Assembly (NCBI GenBank): GCA_001630475.1
Contig: KV419396.1
Span: 1,012,877 to 1,076,876, forward strand
Direction: 5' to 3'
Origin: Sistotremastrum niveocremeum HHB9708
Lineage: Eukaryota > Basidiomycota > Agaricomycetes > Sistotremastrales > Sistotremastraceae
DNA length: 64,000 nt
Each line of letters starts with the position of its first letter. Positions within the stretch are counted from its first letter, which is position 1. A program made the translations under genes and the position numbers. Shown piece by piece: positions 1-12,864 of the stretch. The notes beneath the pieces were generated by a model. The model had not been told where the DNA came from, searched no databases, and saw only the letters and a list, made by a program, of their open reading frames with translations.

Positions 1-1517
1 CGTCGCTTCCAACCAAGCGGAGATGCTCAGTCACGCACGAACCATCTCCTTTCATGCGATCCTGCAATGCGAACTCCTTGATTGCAGCATCCACGGTCTC
101 GGCAGCCATAGCACGATATGTAGTCCACTTGCCACCGGCAATTGTGAGCAGACCTTCGGGGCTTACGTTGATCAGATGGTTGCGGACCAGGCCTTCGGTG
201 CCAGTCTTGGTACTGTTGGGATCTCTGACCAAAGGACGGAGACCGCTCCAGGCGCTGAGAACATCACCCCTACGAACTTTGATGTCTGGTGCTAGATAGG
301 TCCGAATTTCTTCCAGAACCCATTGAATGTCTTCTTCACGAGGAGCAGGATCGCGCTCAACTGGAGAAGGGGTGTCGGTAGTACCTGCGATTGTATTGCC
401 TTGCCAAGGGAGGAAGAAAATAACACGACCGTCAGAGGTCTGAGGGTCGATGAGCCCCAATGTTCCAGGAGAGTAGTAATTTGGAAGAGTAACATGAACA
501 CCTGAGGACGGCTGAACAATGGGTTTGTGGAGTTCGGGGTGACCTGAAGCCAGCGCCAACATAGCATCGGAGAATGCGCCCGTGGCATTGATGATTCCCT
601 GCCGAACGCGTCAATCCCGAGCTCAAGATAGCAACTCTGACAATACCTTTGCTTTGATATTGAGAGCTTCGCCAGTTAGATTGTCCACCACAGTGGCACC
701 CTCAAGCCGTCCATTGGAACCTTTGTGCAACTGTGTAACACCTGCATGGTTAAGAACGGTCGCTCCTTGTTTGACGGCTGTCAGAATGAGGGCAACGTTC
801 ATCCGCGAGTCGTTGTGCTGTCCATCGTAATAAACGACAGCACCGACAAGACCATCTGATTTGAGCATTGGGAAGGCTTCAAGAGCCTTACCTCTGCTCA
901 TGAGATACGAGGATTCCATGTTTTCACCACCGGCCAGCACGTCGTACATCTTGCACCCGGCCCAATAATATGGCATCTGCCAATATCTGATCTTCCTCAG
1001 CGCCCACAGCAAGTGAACAGAGCATGTGCCCTCACTTATATATTGGCAACATGATCGGGAGAGGCGAAGAGAGGTATGGTGCTGTCTGAAGGAAAATCTT
1101 CCTTTCGTGCAAAGCTTCGCGCACAAGTTTATATTGCTCGTAGTCAAGTTCAAAGACTGCTTTTTGCAGATATCGGACTCCTCCGTGGACCAGCTTTGTA
1201 GATTTTGAACTTGTTCCGGAGCTGAAGTCATCTCGATCAACCAGAGCCACTTTGAGACCGCGGCTTGCAGCATCGACTGCTACACCAGCTCCCGTGGCTC
1301 CCCCGCCAATAATGAGGAGGTCATATTCGTCCGTCTTCTTGATGTCGTCGATCATCGACTGTCTCGAAGGCGGCGTCCATGACGGAGGTGGACGACGGCT
1401 TTGAACTTTAGGAAACGGAGTAGTAGATTTCGATGTCAAGAGGTAGGAGCCGCCACCGACGGCCACGGCCAGGCCGCCTGTTACAGCGAGGGCACGCCTC
1501 GCAGAGGTGCGAAACAT
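1..1517 (-). CDS. GUT2: FAD-dependent glycerol-3-phosphate dehydrogenase, mitochondrial (C-terminus cut by window edge)
   Basis: Oxidises glycerol-3-phosphate to dihydroxyacetone phosphate and passes electrons to quinone at the inner mitochondrial membrane. The first ATG is at 1517; an upstream reading to 1535 begins with GTG and was not used. The N-terminus (MFRTSARRALAV, then a hydrophobic stretch) looks like a mitochondrial presequence with anchor. Next come the FAD-binding motif DLLIIGGGATGAGVAVDAA and the family motif LVHGGVRYLQ. Downstream exons read PYYWAGCKMYDVLAGG, GIINATGAFSD and TIAGGKWTTYRAM, all typical of GlpD/Gut2. One intron uses acceptor GATCAG so that PIYK joins YWQMPYYW; another removes the region near 600-655. 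The gene runs off the left edge, so the C-terminal part is not visible. It is divergent from VPS24 with 241 bases between start codons. Confidence 0.95.
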
Positions 1518-1758
1518 GCAGGAAGAGATGGACACCTCAGAGCACGCACGATGTCAGTGACTTTTTGAAGAGCCAACGATGAGTCTTGCCCGGCCCGCCG
1601 GAGCCGCTTCGACAGAGACTCCGTCTCGGCGATAATAAACCCGTGGTCCGGCCTTGACGGCGTTAACCGCGTTAACTCCCGCTGCAAGTGACTTCATTCA
1701 TCTTGGCCTGTGCTGACTGGGTGACTGTGCACTTGGACGCTGCCTCACTGCACCATCG

Positions 1759-2630
1759 ATGCAGTCTATCAACAGATTTTTCTATGGACCTACGCCGGAT
1801 GAGAAAGTGAGAGCATGGCAGCAAAAACTCAGGACAGAGGGGAGATTACTGGATCGCGAGATTCGCCAGGTGTGTGGCTTCGTAGTTTATTCTAATACGC
1901 TCACTGATACGCAATATTGCCATCGAAATGGAGCTTGACGCTGAATCTGCAAAAGTTAGAACAAGTCTAAAGAAACTGGCTGCAAAAGGCGACACCAAGT
2001 CGGCTCGCATTCTTGCCCGAGAGTTGGTCAGAAGCAATAAACAGAAAGATCGTCTGCACACGAGCAAAGCAAGGCTCGGATCGATTGGAATGCACCTGAA
2101 TCAACAACTCGGTATGTTATCTCACGTCTGATTCACTCTCTGTGTGCTGATGTGTGTACAGCTCTTGTCAAAGTCACAGGATCGTTACAGAAGTCTACGG
2201 AAATCATGAAACTATCAAACGATCTTATCAAACTGCCACAGATTAGTGCTGTTATGCGCGAAATGAGTATGGAGATGACCAAGGTGCGTTGATTGTGCTT
2301 GGTACCTATGTGGACTCACCAGATCTCTCCCAGGCCGGAATCATGGAAGAGATGCTCGACGATACGCTGGCCGTAGAGGAAGATGACGAGATCGAGGAAG
2401 AAGCAGATGCTGAAGTCGAGAAGGTGTTGTTCGAGTTGACGGATGGCAAACTTGGTCAAGCTGGCTCTGTTGGTACAGACCTTCCGGTAAGTGTCCATGG
2501 TTTCTGCATGCATCCGAGTATGTTGATACTGATGATTCTGAAGGCGACCGAGACCGAGCTTAGTGAGGCTGAGGCCGACAAGCAGATGGAGGAGTACAGA
2601 GCGCAGTTAAATGGACTGCTCAGTAATTGA
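1759..2630 (+). CDS. VPS24: ESCRT-III subunit Vps24/CHMP3
   Basis: Subunit of the ESCRT-III membrane-scission polymer acting on endosomes in multivesicular body formation. The first exon (1759-1869, 37 codons) starts MQSINRFFYGPTPDEKVRAW, which the long open frame beginning at 1928 misses. Later exons give the Snf7-fold helices: basic N-terminal part, SLQKSTEIMKLSNDLIK, then AGIMEEMLDDTL, an acidic linker (EEDDEIEEEADAEVEKVL) and the C-terminus MEEYRAQLNGLLSN. Predicted length is about 216 residues, normal for Vps24. The order of motifs (LLDREIR, GIMEEMLDDT, VLFELTDGKLG) fits Vps24/CHMP3 better than Vps2. Four short introns are inferred. Stop is TGA at 2628-2630. Confidence 0.93.
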
Positions 2631-2847
2631 GCTGATACCCGGCGTGATTTGAATCGCTCTTTCGTTCATTCATGCAATCTTGGAGCATTTAATTTTAGTG
2701 TGTACATCATGTAGAACCTAGCTTTCATGTCGTTTTCTTGCAGATTAATTTTTATTGCGAGCGAGGTGTGATATCATGCGCGTCTTGTGTTTGGTCACTG
2801 TTACGCACAAACTTCTTGAGCTGCTTCTTGAAGGGAACCTGTACAGG

Positions 2848-4599
<1,752 letters not shown>

Positions 4600-5041
4600 A
4601 TTCAGGCCAACATAGACACTAGTAAATATAATGTACTAGATAAGCTACTAGATAGCGATGTCAAATAGAGTCCCTTATTGTTTCCGGAAATGAGGAAGAA
4701 GGGGGCGGTTCAGGGCGGGCGGCATTTGAAACCGTCGTTTGGCTGAGGTCATAAACAGAAATCGTAACCTTCAGAGAGCTCCTCACTGTACACTCCCATC
4801 ACACGCCTCACAAGGCACCCACCATCATCATTCCTCACAAGCCCAGCAGGGCAATCCACACCATCTCAACGACGTTCCGTGTCAAAAAGTCCAACTGCAG
4901 TCAGTCCATCTTTGGCTCCGGGCGATTGTTTTGATGGACCGTGCTCATCGTTCCACAGAAAACAGTAAAACCCAAAAACATAAAAAAAACTTCAATACAA
5001 GTATATAACTGTACGACCTCAATTCACGAAAGATTTCAATC
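4600..5041. other. Intergenic region and likely 5' leader of the Ssd1-like gene
   Basis: This holds the IDH1 3' end and the promoter/leader of the downstream gene. The leader contains an A-rich tract near 4975-5000 and a short upstream ORF at 4934-5008 (ATG to TAA, 24 codons) that ends 33 bases before the main ATG at 5042. No other gene is visible. Confidence 0.5.
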
Positions 5042-8000
5042 ATGGCAAGCGAGTCAACAACGACTGTTCCCACTGCCACAGCCCCGGACAAAAAGGCTCC
5101 AGCTGCAGGAAACGGCGGGAAAAATGCGATAAAGCGTAATGCCTCCATCCCTCGACCTACTTCAGCGGCTGGTAGCAACTCGACTAGTGGTGGGACTGCG
5201 AGGCCGTCGTCGCGCACAGGGAATAAGAAGTCTTCTGCGAGCCCTACCCCTGATAATGCAGCGGCCGATGCGAAGAAGGGCCCTAACGTGCGTCCCGATC
5301 AACGTGGAAAAGCTCAAGGTCAAGCTGGTCGCGGTGGAGGGCATAGAAAGGCTCAATCGTCTGCGACGGCTCCTAAGCAGGGAGCAGCACCCATTCCCGT
5401 TCCCCAAAGTTCCGCCGAGGGCAGCGACGCACTTCAGTCTCTGCAAAGAGTCATCACTGATCTGAAGTCGATCTCTCCTCCTACTAACGCGCCGACCGCG
5501 AATCCTCTCTCTGCTATTACCCCTCAGTCTGTTAACTCTTCGCTTCCGCACAATGCTCCCGTTTTCCAACCTGGAGCAACTGCCTTCCCGATTGCGAACG
5601 CGTCATCTGATCCCTTGAGACATCGCAAAGCTGCGTCTCTCGGGACACAGGGCTCCCCAGTGTATCCATCTCCTCTGCAGCAATACCAGGCTCACCTTTC
5701 CTCCTTCCTGGAGGACGTCGGTGAGAATCAAGGAGATTTCGAAGAAGGCGAAATACCAGATGGCCCTTCTTGGCAACAACAACAGAACTTCTCGCGTCCC
5801 CAAGGCCAGCAGAACTTTGTCCCTCCTCGCTTTGCTGCTCTCGCTCAGCAGCAGCAATCCAACCAAGAGCAGCAGGACGTTCTAGGCCCTTCCGGCAGAC
5901 CTCAATTAGCTCCTAACTTTATGTTCGGTGCCAGGCGTCGTGGAAGCGCTGCGACTGCCCCTATGGTCCCTGCCATTGAAGAAGACGTTGTCGGGTTTCA
6001 ATTCCCTCAACAGCATACACAGCAGACCTTCCAACCCGAGCCTCAGGCCCATCGTCGCAATGAAAGCGGCGCAGGTGAAATAACAGGAATCATGGCGGAA
6101 CAAGTGAGTGTGGACTGTCCCATACTTGACGCGTCTGAGATTAATGTTCTCCCAGATTTCCCTGCAGAACCAGATCGAAGCTCTTCAGCAGCAGCAGCAG
6201 CAACTGTACCAACAACAGCTTGCTTCTTCACAGGCGATGGCTACCTTCAGCGCTCCTCAGTTGAACCCAGGGCGCATAAACGCCCATCGTCGCGTTCAGA
6301 GTACTATTCCGATGGGAATGGCGCAGAATAATTTCGCAGGGTTCGGCGCATTGCAACCCTCGAACATTGGTGCTTTCAACCTCCCTCCTCTTGCTAATGG
6401 TGGCTTCAACGAACAAGATGGTATCAACCGAGGTCATGGAAGGAGGCACAGTGTCAATGTCGTTAATAAGTCCGCTGTCCAGGGCAATCAAGCAACGTTC
6501 CCCTTCCCGGGTCAACTTAACCAAGAGAGCTACGATGATTCTGTCGTGCCTGCTTCGTTTGGTGGTCATTCCAGAACTGGGTCACGAGTCGATTCTGGTT
6601 GGCGCATGAGTCAGTTATCTTAATCATACTGTCCCACCTCATGACTTACGCCTGTTATGCTCAGATAACGGCGGTCCAGTCGTATCAAACAATGCCGGAA
6701 ACTTCACTGACTTGGCTCAAGCACAAGCTCAGCTACAGAGTCTCCAGCAATTCAGGGCCGCCGCTGGGGGTCATCATCAGAAGATGCCGTCTTTCAGTTT
6801 CCCGAATATGCTCCCGAACATGATGGCGGCCAATATGATGGGTCTCGGCGGTCTCAATCTCCTTCAGCAGCAGCAGCAATTCCAGGTTTGATTCATTCAG
6901 TTCGAAAGCAAGCATATCATTGACTGCTCCTTAGTTGCAACTCCAGCAGCAGTCCAGCCAGCCCCAACGCAAGTCTCTCTTTGCCCCTTATCTTCCACAG
7001 GCATCCCTGCCACCTCTTCTGGCTGCTGGTAAACTGGTCGTTGGCATTCTTCGAGTCAACAAACGCAATCGCTCCGACGCTTATGTGGCTACCGAAGTGC
7101 TTGATGCAGACATTTATATATGTGGTTCGAAAGACCGCAATCGTGCACTTGAAGGTGATATCGTTGCTGTCGAGCTTCTTGACGTCGATGAGGTCTGGGG
7201 AACCAAGAAGGAGAAGGAGGAGAAGAAGCGTAAGAAGGAGGAGAATGCTGTATATGATCCCCGAAGCGTCAACGGGAGGAAGAACGAGAAGAAGAAAGAC
7301 GACGTAGAGGTTGAAGGACAAGGTCTGATGTTGTTCGAGGACGAAGAGTAAGCCTTGACCTTGATACTGTCGCCATTCAAGTCATTCATTCTCGACTTAT
7401 AGAGTAACGGACGAGGTTAAACCGCAGTTCGCTGGTCACGTCGTTGCAGTGGTGGAAAGGATGCCAGGCCAACTCTTCTCTGGTACCCTTGGCCTCCTTA
7501 GGCCTTCATCGGTCGCCACGAAGGAGAAACAGGAAGCGGAGCGTCGAGAGCGTGAGGGCGACCGTGCTGTTGAAGAGCGCAAGGGACCTATCGAGCGTCC
7601 TAAGATTGTCTGGTTCAAGCCCACAGATAAGCGTGTGCCTTTGATCGCTATACCCACAGAGCAAGCACCTCCCGATTTCGTTCAGAACTCCGAAGCATAT
7701 GCAGACAAGCTTTTCGTCGCCTGCATTAAGCGTCATGTAAGAAACTTCATCATACTCAGTATGACCTTGCCCTGATCGCCACTCCAGCCTATCAGTTCTT
7801 TGCATCCTTTCGGCACTCTAGTTGAAGAACTTGGTATCATAGGCGATATCGAAGTGGAGACCAGTGCGCTGTTGAAAGATTGCAATTTCCCTACTGAAGA
7901 TTTCACCGAAAATGTCTTGAAATGTCTGCCTCCTCTGCCGTGGACGTGAGTTTATCCCCATCGCCGTGGACCGTTCCCCTGATGTCTACTTAACTTGCTT

Positions 8001-10097
8001 GCAGTATTCCCGATCGTGAATTCGAAGTTCGCCGTGACATGCGCCGCGATCGTGTCTTCACAATCGATCCCGAGACTGCTCGGGACTTGGACGACGCGCT
8101 CTCTATCACGTATAATGATGATGGAACTTACGACGTTGGCGTGCATATCGCTGATGTTTCCTATTTCGTGAAGCCCAACACCGCTCTGGATCGTGATGCT
8201 AAGAAACGTGCTACAAGCGTTTACCTCGTTCAAAGATGCGTACCGATGTTGCCTCCCGCCCTCAGCGAGCAACTGTGCAGTCTTCTACCTGGACAAGATC
8301 GTCTTGCATTCTCTGTGATACTCACTATGACTGAAGATGGGAGAGTGTTGAAGAAATGGTTCGGACGTACTGTCATAAGGTAACAAAAAGCGTTGCGGTT
8401 GCACAGTTCTTATCTAACACTTATTCAAGGTCTGCGGCTAAGTTGTCGTATTCGCACGCCCAGGCCGTCATCGACGGAAAGTCCTTGGGCGATGTTCCCG
8501 TCGGACCTGAACACGATGCCTCGGCCATCGAAAGGGACATCAAGACTCTCTTTGGCATGGCGGATCGCATGCGGACCCGCCGCTTCAATAATGGCGCGTT
8601 GACCATGAACAGCCGCCGGCTCAACTTCAATCTCGATGAAACCGGTTTCCCCACAGACTGCTCGCAATACGACAGGGACGAAGCTCACTATCTGATCGAA
8701 GAGGTATGTTTACCAACATTCGTTATATATCAATACTGAGGAGCGACCTTCATTCAATAGTTTATGCTCCTCACTAATGTTGTCGTCGCTCAACACGTTG
8801 CTGTTAGCCTTCCTGAGCAGGCACTCCTCCGTAGACATGAAGATCCTCTTGAGAGGCGTGTCGTAAGTGACCAGGGCAAAGTTCTTTGAAGCATAACTCA
8901 TCATTCGTAGAACGCATTTGCCGCGAGGGCCGAAAGATTGGGATACCCTATGGACACATCTTCTGCTGGCAGCATCATGAAATCTCTTGAGGCAATTCCG
9001 GATCAGAATGCCAGACAGATTGTGGAGCTCTTATTCCAACGAGCTGTTCAGCGTGCCAAGTATTTCTGTGCGGGCATGCTTGACATTGCCAAGTATCAAC
9101 ACTACGCCTTGAATGCGCCCCTCTATACTCATTTCACTTCGCCTATCCGGCGGTATGCGGACCTCATCGTCCATCGCCAACTCGAGTCTATCCTCTTGGG
9201 TTCAAGTAAGTTGCCTTTCAACCCCCGATCCAGGCAATGCTAAGAGTCTGCTAGGTGCCGAGCCCAAGTTCTCTATGGATCGTGATACTGTTGCTAAGAT
9301 TGCGCAACAATGCAACATGTAAGGTTTTTAGTATGTATCTGATACCCGTGATCCTGACTCTGTCCTTAGTAAGAAAGACTCCGCGAAACTCGCCCAAGAG
9401 CAATCCGCCCACCTCTATCTGTGTCACCTCATCGCTGATCTCACGCAGAAATTCGGACCGGTGGTTCGTCAGGCTCAGGTGGTCGGCGTATTGGATGCGG
9501 CGTTCGATGTTTTGGTGCCTGAGTTTGGGATCGAAAAGCGTGTGCACATAGATCAGATGCCTATTGAGGTAATTAATCCAGCTTCTGAGATTGAACTGAT
9601 CTAACCCCTTGAACAGAACAGCGTTTATGACGAACATACTTACACTCTTTCCATCTATTGGTCGACTCGAGATGTCATCTCTTGGCTTGCCGAGAACAGC
9701 GACGACGAGCACCTCAAGAAAGTCAAACAGACTGCCGAGCAGCATGCGCAGAAAATGGAGGTCGCCTCGCGATCCATCCATGACGAAAGCGCTTTGTTCG
9801 ATGAGGATGAAGACGACATCGTGTTGTCCAAGGAAGGAGTCGACAAGGAAACTTCTGTTCAGCGTCTGCGATCGAAGGCGAACGCCAAGCCCGTGTTCGA
9901 AGGCCTCAGGACGACCGAGTCGGGCCACAAGATTCAAGACATCAAGGAGATGATGACCGTGCCTGTAAGTTTCCCTGATCGCCTCATGTAACAAGTCTCT
10001 GACACGGCTTCAATAGGTCATCGTTACTGCTGACCTTACCAAGAGCCCCCCAGTGATCAAAGTTTACAGTGTCAATCCTCACAGCGAGAAGAAATAA
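5042..10097 (+). CDS. SSD1: Ssd1/Dis3L2-like RNB-domain RNA-binding protein
   Basis: Large protein of the Ssd1 branch of the RNase II/Dis3 family; Ssd1 proteins bind mRNAs of cell-wall and polarity factors and repress their translation. The ATG at 5042 opens about 500 residues of low-complexity, Gln-, Ser- and Ala-rich sequence, with a Q run near 6180-6230 ([13 protein letters not shown]). Cold-shock-type domains begin with [20 protein letters not shown] and [15 protein letters not shown] Lys/Glu-rich insert follows (7200-7310). The RNB domain includes [16 protein letters not shown] (about 8060-8105), [15 protein letters not shown] and the signature [19 protein letters not shown] (about 9127-9185). 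It ends SVNPHSEKK. At least ten introns of about 50 bases; total near 1,450 residues. Unlike the known yeast pseudonuclease, the four aspartates of the metal-binding motif are present here. Confidence 0.92.
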
Positions 10098-10523
10098 TGC
10101 TCATCATTGTTTATGCTTTCTAATCTCTTATGCTTCATGCCATCTCATGCCCTTTCTTCGTTCGCAGTTAATTGACCTGCATAGCATTGGCGCTTGTTCT
10201 CTGATATGCTCTTTTCTTTCGTGCAGTAGTTACGCATCTTGCGCTGCCAGTGTTTAGTTAAATGAAATCTTCGTTAAGAAACTTGATTCTTTGTCTGTCT
10301 GTCTTTATAATGAAAGACTCATGAACTTGAGATATTGGTTTCATCAATAAAAGATCAAGTTATCCAAAGTGATATCTATTAGCAGGGCGTCATATATGGC
10401 TACGTTTTGGCTACAGAATATGGTTCGTTCTAGTAAGCTACAGAAATCAGGGGGTGTCGTAAAGTAAGTGTATACATGAGAAAGGGTTCAGACGAGGTCG
10501 GAAACATAGGCACGAGTTCAGAG
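10098..10523. other. Convergent intergenic region
   Basis: AT-rich stretch between the 3' ends of the Ssd1-like gene (+) and the BTB-like gene (-). It most likely contains both 3' untranslated regions. I see no gene or repeat in it. Confidence 0.5.
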
Positions 10524-11881
10524 CTAGATCCAATCCGCTCTTGGTCTCTGCCGTACGGTGTTGCTACGTGTTTCGCTGTGAGAGCGCGAACGAAGAGCTT
10601 CTGCAGGTGGAACATATGCAGCACCGGCTTTGTCCAAAATCAACATCGGCGGTGAGTTGAACACTGTCGTGCCCAGACTTTCCGCGGAGCCGCCTCGGTG
10701 ATGTTGCTGGTGATGAAGTCGAATAGCGGTTGAATCACGACCACGGTCTTCGCCGCTGGACGCGATACTCGTGCCGCGGCTATGTCTAGGCGAAGGGCGG
10801 CGGTGTTGAAGCTCTTCCGTACAGAGACGGTAGAGTTCTTGCAGATCGAGATATTTGGCTTCGTCTCGAAGCTCGAGAAGAGCCTCGAGCCGCGATTGAG
10901 ATGACGAGAAGCCAAGTTGGACGGAGCGGGGAAGGGAAGGAATCACGCCTTCGGCAACTGGCGTTCGTAAATAAGCCATGATATGCGTGTATCTGCGGAA
11001 AACAGTTATGAGAACAAGACAAAAAGAACAAGGTAGACAAGAACTTACGGAGCTGAAGGGCGATCCAAAAATATATGTACATTATGCGCAGTCTGCACAG
11101 CTCCTGCTAGATCTCGGAAGAGTGTAGAGAACTGCGTAGTAACAGGGGACGGTGAATCCGCTGCCTCCGGTGGTGTCAACGCCTCGAGATATCGAGACAA
11201 GTTGGAGGGGCGAGAGGTAAGAGTTGACATGGTGGTGTAGCACGTTTCTGTGCTCGTCTGAAGTGCGACCAAAACTTGCGATGCCTCTGAAATCTGATCT
11301 GGCACAGACAGGAGCATAGGCTCGAAAGCTGGAGTGGGCATAAGGTGCATGGGTGGCATAATCGGAAGAGGTGGCAGAGCGTCTGCAGTTGGAGATGGCG
11401 GATTTGACATCTTCAGAGATCGACGCCGATGTGATGAGCCAGGAGAACGAGTAGGGGTGCTTTGTTGAGCTGCCACGGAAGCCGACGCTTTCGGAGGAGG
11501 GGTAGGCGGCATAGTCGGATCTGACAAAGGGGACTCCTGCTCGTTCTCCTCTGCGACGTATGACATCTTCAACATGTGCCGTGCGAGGGCTTCCTGGGGC
11601 GTCGAGACGATGGTGGCACCAGAACCGAGAGTTCCAGCGCGCGTGCCGGGTTGGTCAACTGCGTCGATAATGACGGGTTCGGATATTCTCAGAGGCTGAG
11701 AGGTAGCCATATGAAGGCTGCTCGAAGTTGAAGAAGTGCGACCGAGCCATGACAAGGGACTCGAGAGCGATGGTCGCTGTCTATGATGCGAAGGAGCAGT
11801 ATTGAAGTTGCGGGGAGGTGTGGCAGGCGGGAACTCGTAGTAGGAGGGGCCTGCTTGTGGTTGCGACTGGGTGGCAATCAT
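10524..11881 (-). CDS. BTB/POZ-like protein with long disordered N-terminus
   Basis: ATG at 11881 starts MIATQSQPQAGPSYYEFPP; an upstream extension to 12145 would overlap the divergent gene and was rejected. About 220 residues of Ser/Pro-rich disordered sequence lead to a conserved part near the exon junction: TAHNVHIFLDRPSAP, then (after a 53-59 base intron near 10995-11050) YTHIMAYLRTPVAEGVIP, then LEALLELRDEAKYLDLQEL. The order 'hydrophobic strand-D(R)P..., HI.AYLRTP, L...EAKYLDL..L' is that of a KCTD/T1-type BTB domain, usually a protein-interaction or cullin-adaptor module. The C-terminal 100 residues are again Ser/Arg-rich. Total about 430 residues. The BTB call rests on pattern only; partner and function are unknown. 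Confidence 0.7.
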
Positions 11882-12024
11882 GGTGGTGGTTTGGGAGAAG
11901 AAGAGACGAGCTCGGCGGGTCGTATTTGAAGGAACAAATGAACAAAAGCCATGAAGAGCCAGACAATAAACTCCCGGAGCACAATGACAAGGTAACGCAA
12001 ACACGGCCAAACAGCGGAGTTTCA

Positions 12025-12618
12025 ATGTTACCCTATCACCAACAACGCACGCTCCTCGCTGGTGCATTGTCCCCCGAACTCGCTGCCTGCTATGCTTCTC
12101 AGCAACGGCTCTTGATGGAAGATGTCGACGAGAAATCAGAGGCACCTCCTAATATTTTACTGTGCCCAAAATGCGGGTCTCAGACGAGCAACATCCGGAT
12201 AAAGAGAGACAAGATCCTCTCCGCCGGACCTTCACGAAAAATGCGGCTCCTCACTAGCGAATGCACAGCTTGTGGCCATATCAGCCGAGTCAAAATGGCA
12301 GTCGAGGGAGCCGACGCTTTCACCAGCGTGTCGCTGCGCCGGAAAGGCAAACAGCCAACGCCTCAGGTGGACCCTGAACCAAGCGTACAAATAAGCGAGA
12401 CAATAGACGCGACGACAATGCCACCCTCCACGACCCCCGCTATTGTCACAGAATCACCATCACTTTCCATTTCCGTACCGCCCGTTCCCCAGCGCAACCG
12501 TCGCAAGAAACGCTCAGCTCTTCACGACGCCATGGAAAGGCACAGAGAACAGCAGAACAAGAACAACAATGCCGATACTATAGCGGGCGGTCTCGCCAGC
12601 TTCCTTTCTGGGTTATGA
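12025..12618 (+). CDS. Zinc-ribbon protein, RNase P/MRP Rpr2/Snm1/Rpp21-like
   Basis: Single exon of 197 residues from ATG 12025. An alpha-helical N-terminus (LLAGALSPELAACYASQQRL) is followed by a zinc ribbon with two CxxC pairs, LLCPKCGS and SECTACGHIS, separated by a basic strand (IRIKRDKIL). The C-terminal half is Pro/Ser-rich, then basic (QRNRRKKRSALHDAMERHRE), ending GLASFLSGL. This layout (N-terminal helices, four-Cys ribbon, basic C-terminus) matches Rpr2/Rpp21 and especially Snm1, protein subunits of RNase P or RNase MRP that process tRNA and rRNA precursors. Sequence similarity at this size is weak, so the family call is moderate. It is divergent from the BTB-like gene with 143 bases between start codons. 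Confidence 0.65.
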   Translation: MLPYHQQRTLLAGALSPELAACYASQQRLLMEDVDEKSEAPPNILLCPKCGSQTSNIRIKRDKILSAGPSRKMRLLTSECTACGHISRVKMAVEGADAFTSVSLRRKGKQPTPQVDPEPSVQISETIDATTMPPSTTPAIVTESPSLSISVPPVPQRNRRKKRSALHDAMERHREQQNKNNNADTIAGGLASFLSGL

Positions 12619-12864
12619 CCTCGAGTCTTCACTCTCACTGCGGCGATCTTGTCGCATCAGGGTGCATGCAGCCCTCCCAACGCCGTAAAGGACCGGCCTA
12701 GCCTAGCGCATGCAGGGTCAGAGGATCTACGCAATCTAAGCGAGCCATTGTACTTAGACACATGATATTCGTGATTGCTTTACATGTAATACCCATCGTT
12801 CTACACTGGTCCCAAGATAACAAGATATTATTCTACAAAGACATCAAGATACCCAAGAACAATT

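Noticed and set aside
1518-1535. Extended start of GUT2
   Set aside because: The first codon at 1535 is GTG. The first ATG is at 1517.
11883-12145. Upstream extension of the BTB-like ORF on the minus strand
   Set aside because: It overlaps the divergent zinc-ribbon gene start, and ATG 11881 gives a sensible N-terminus.
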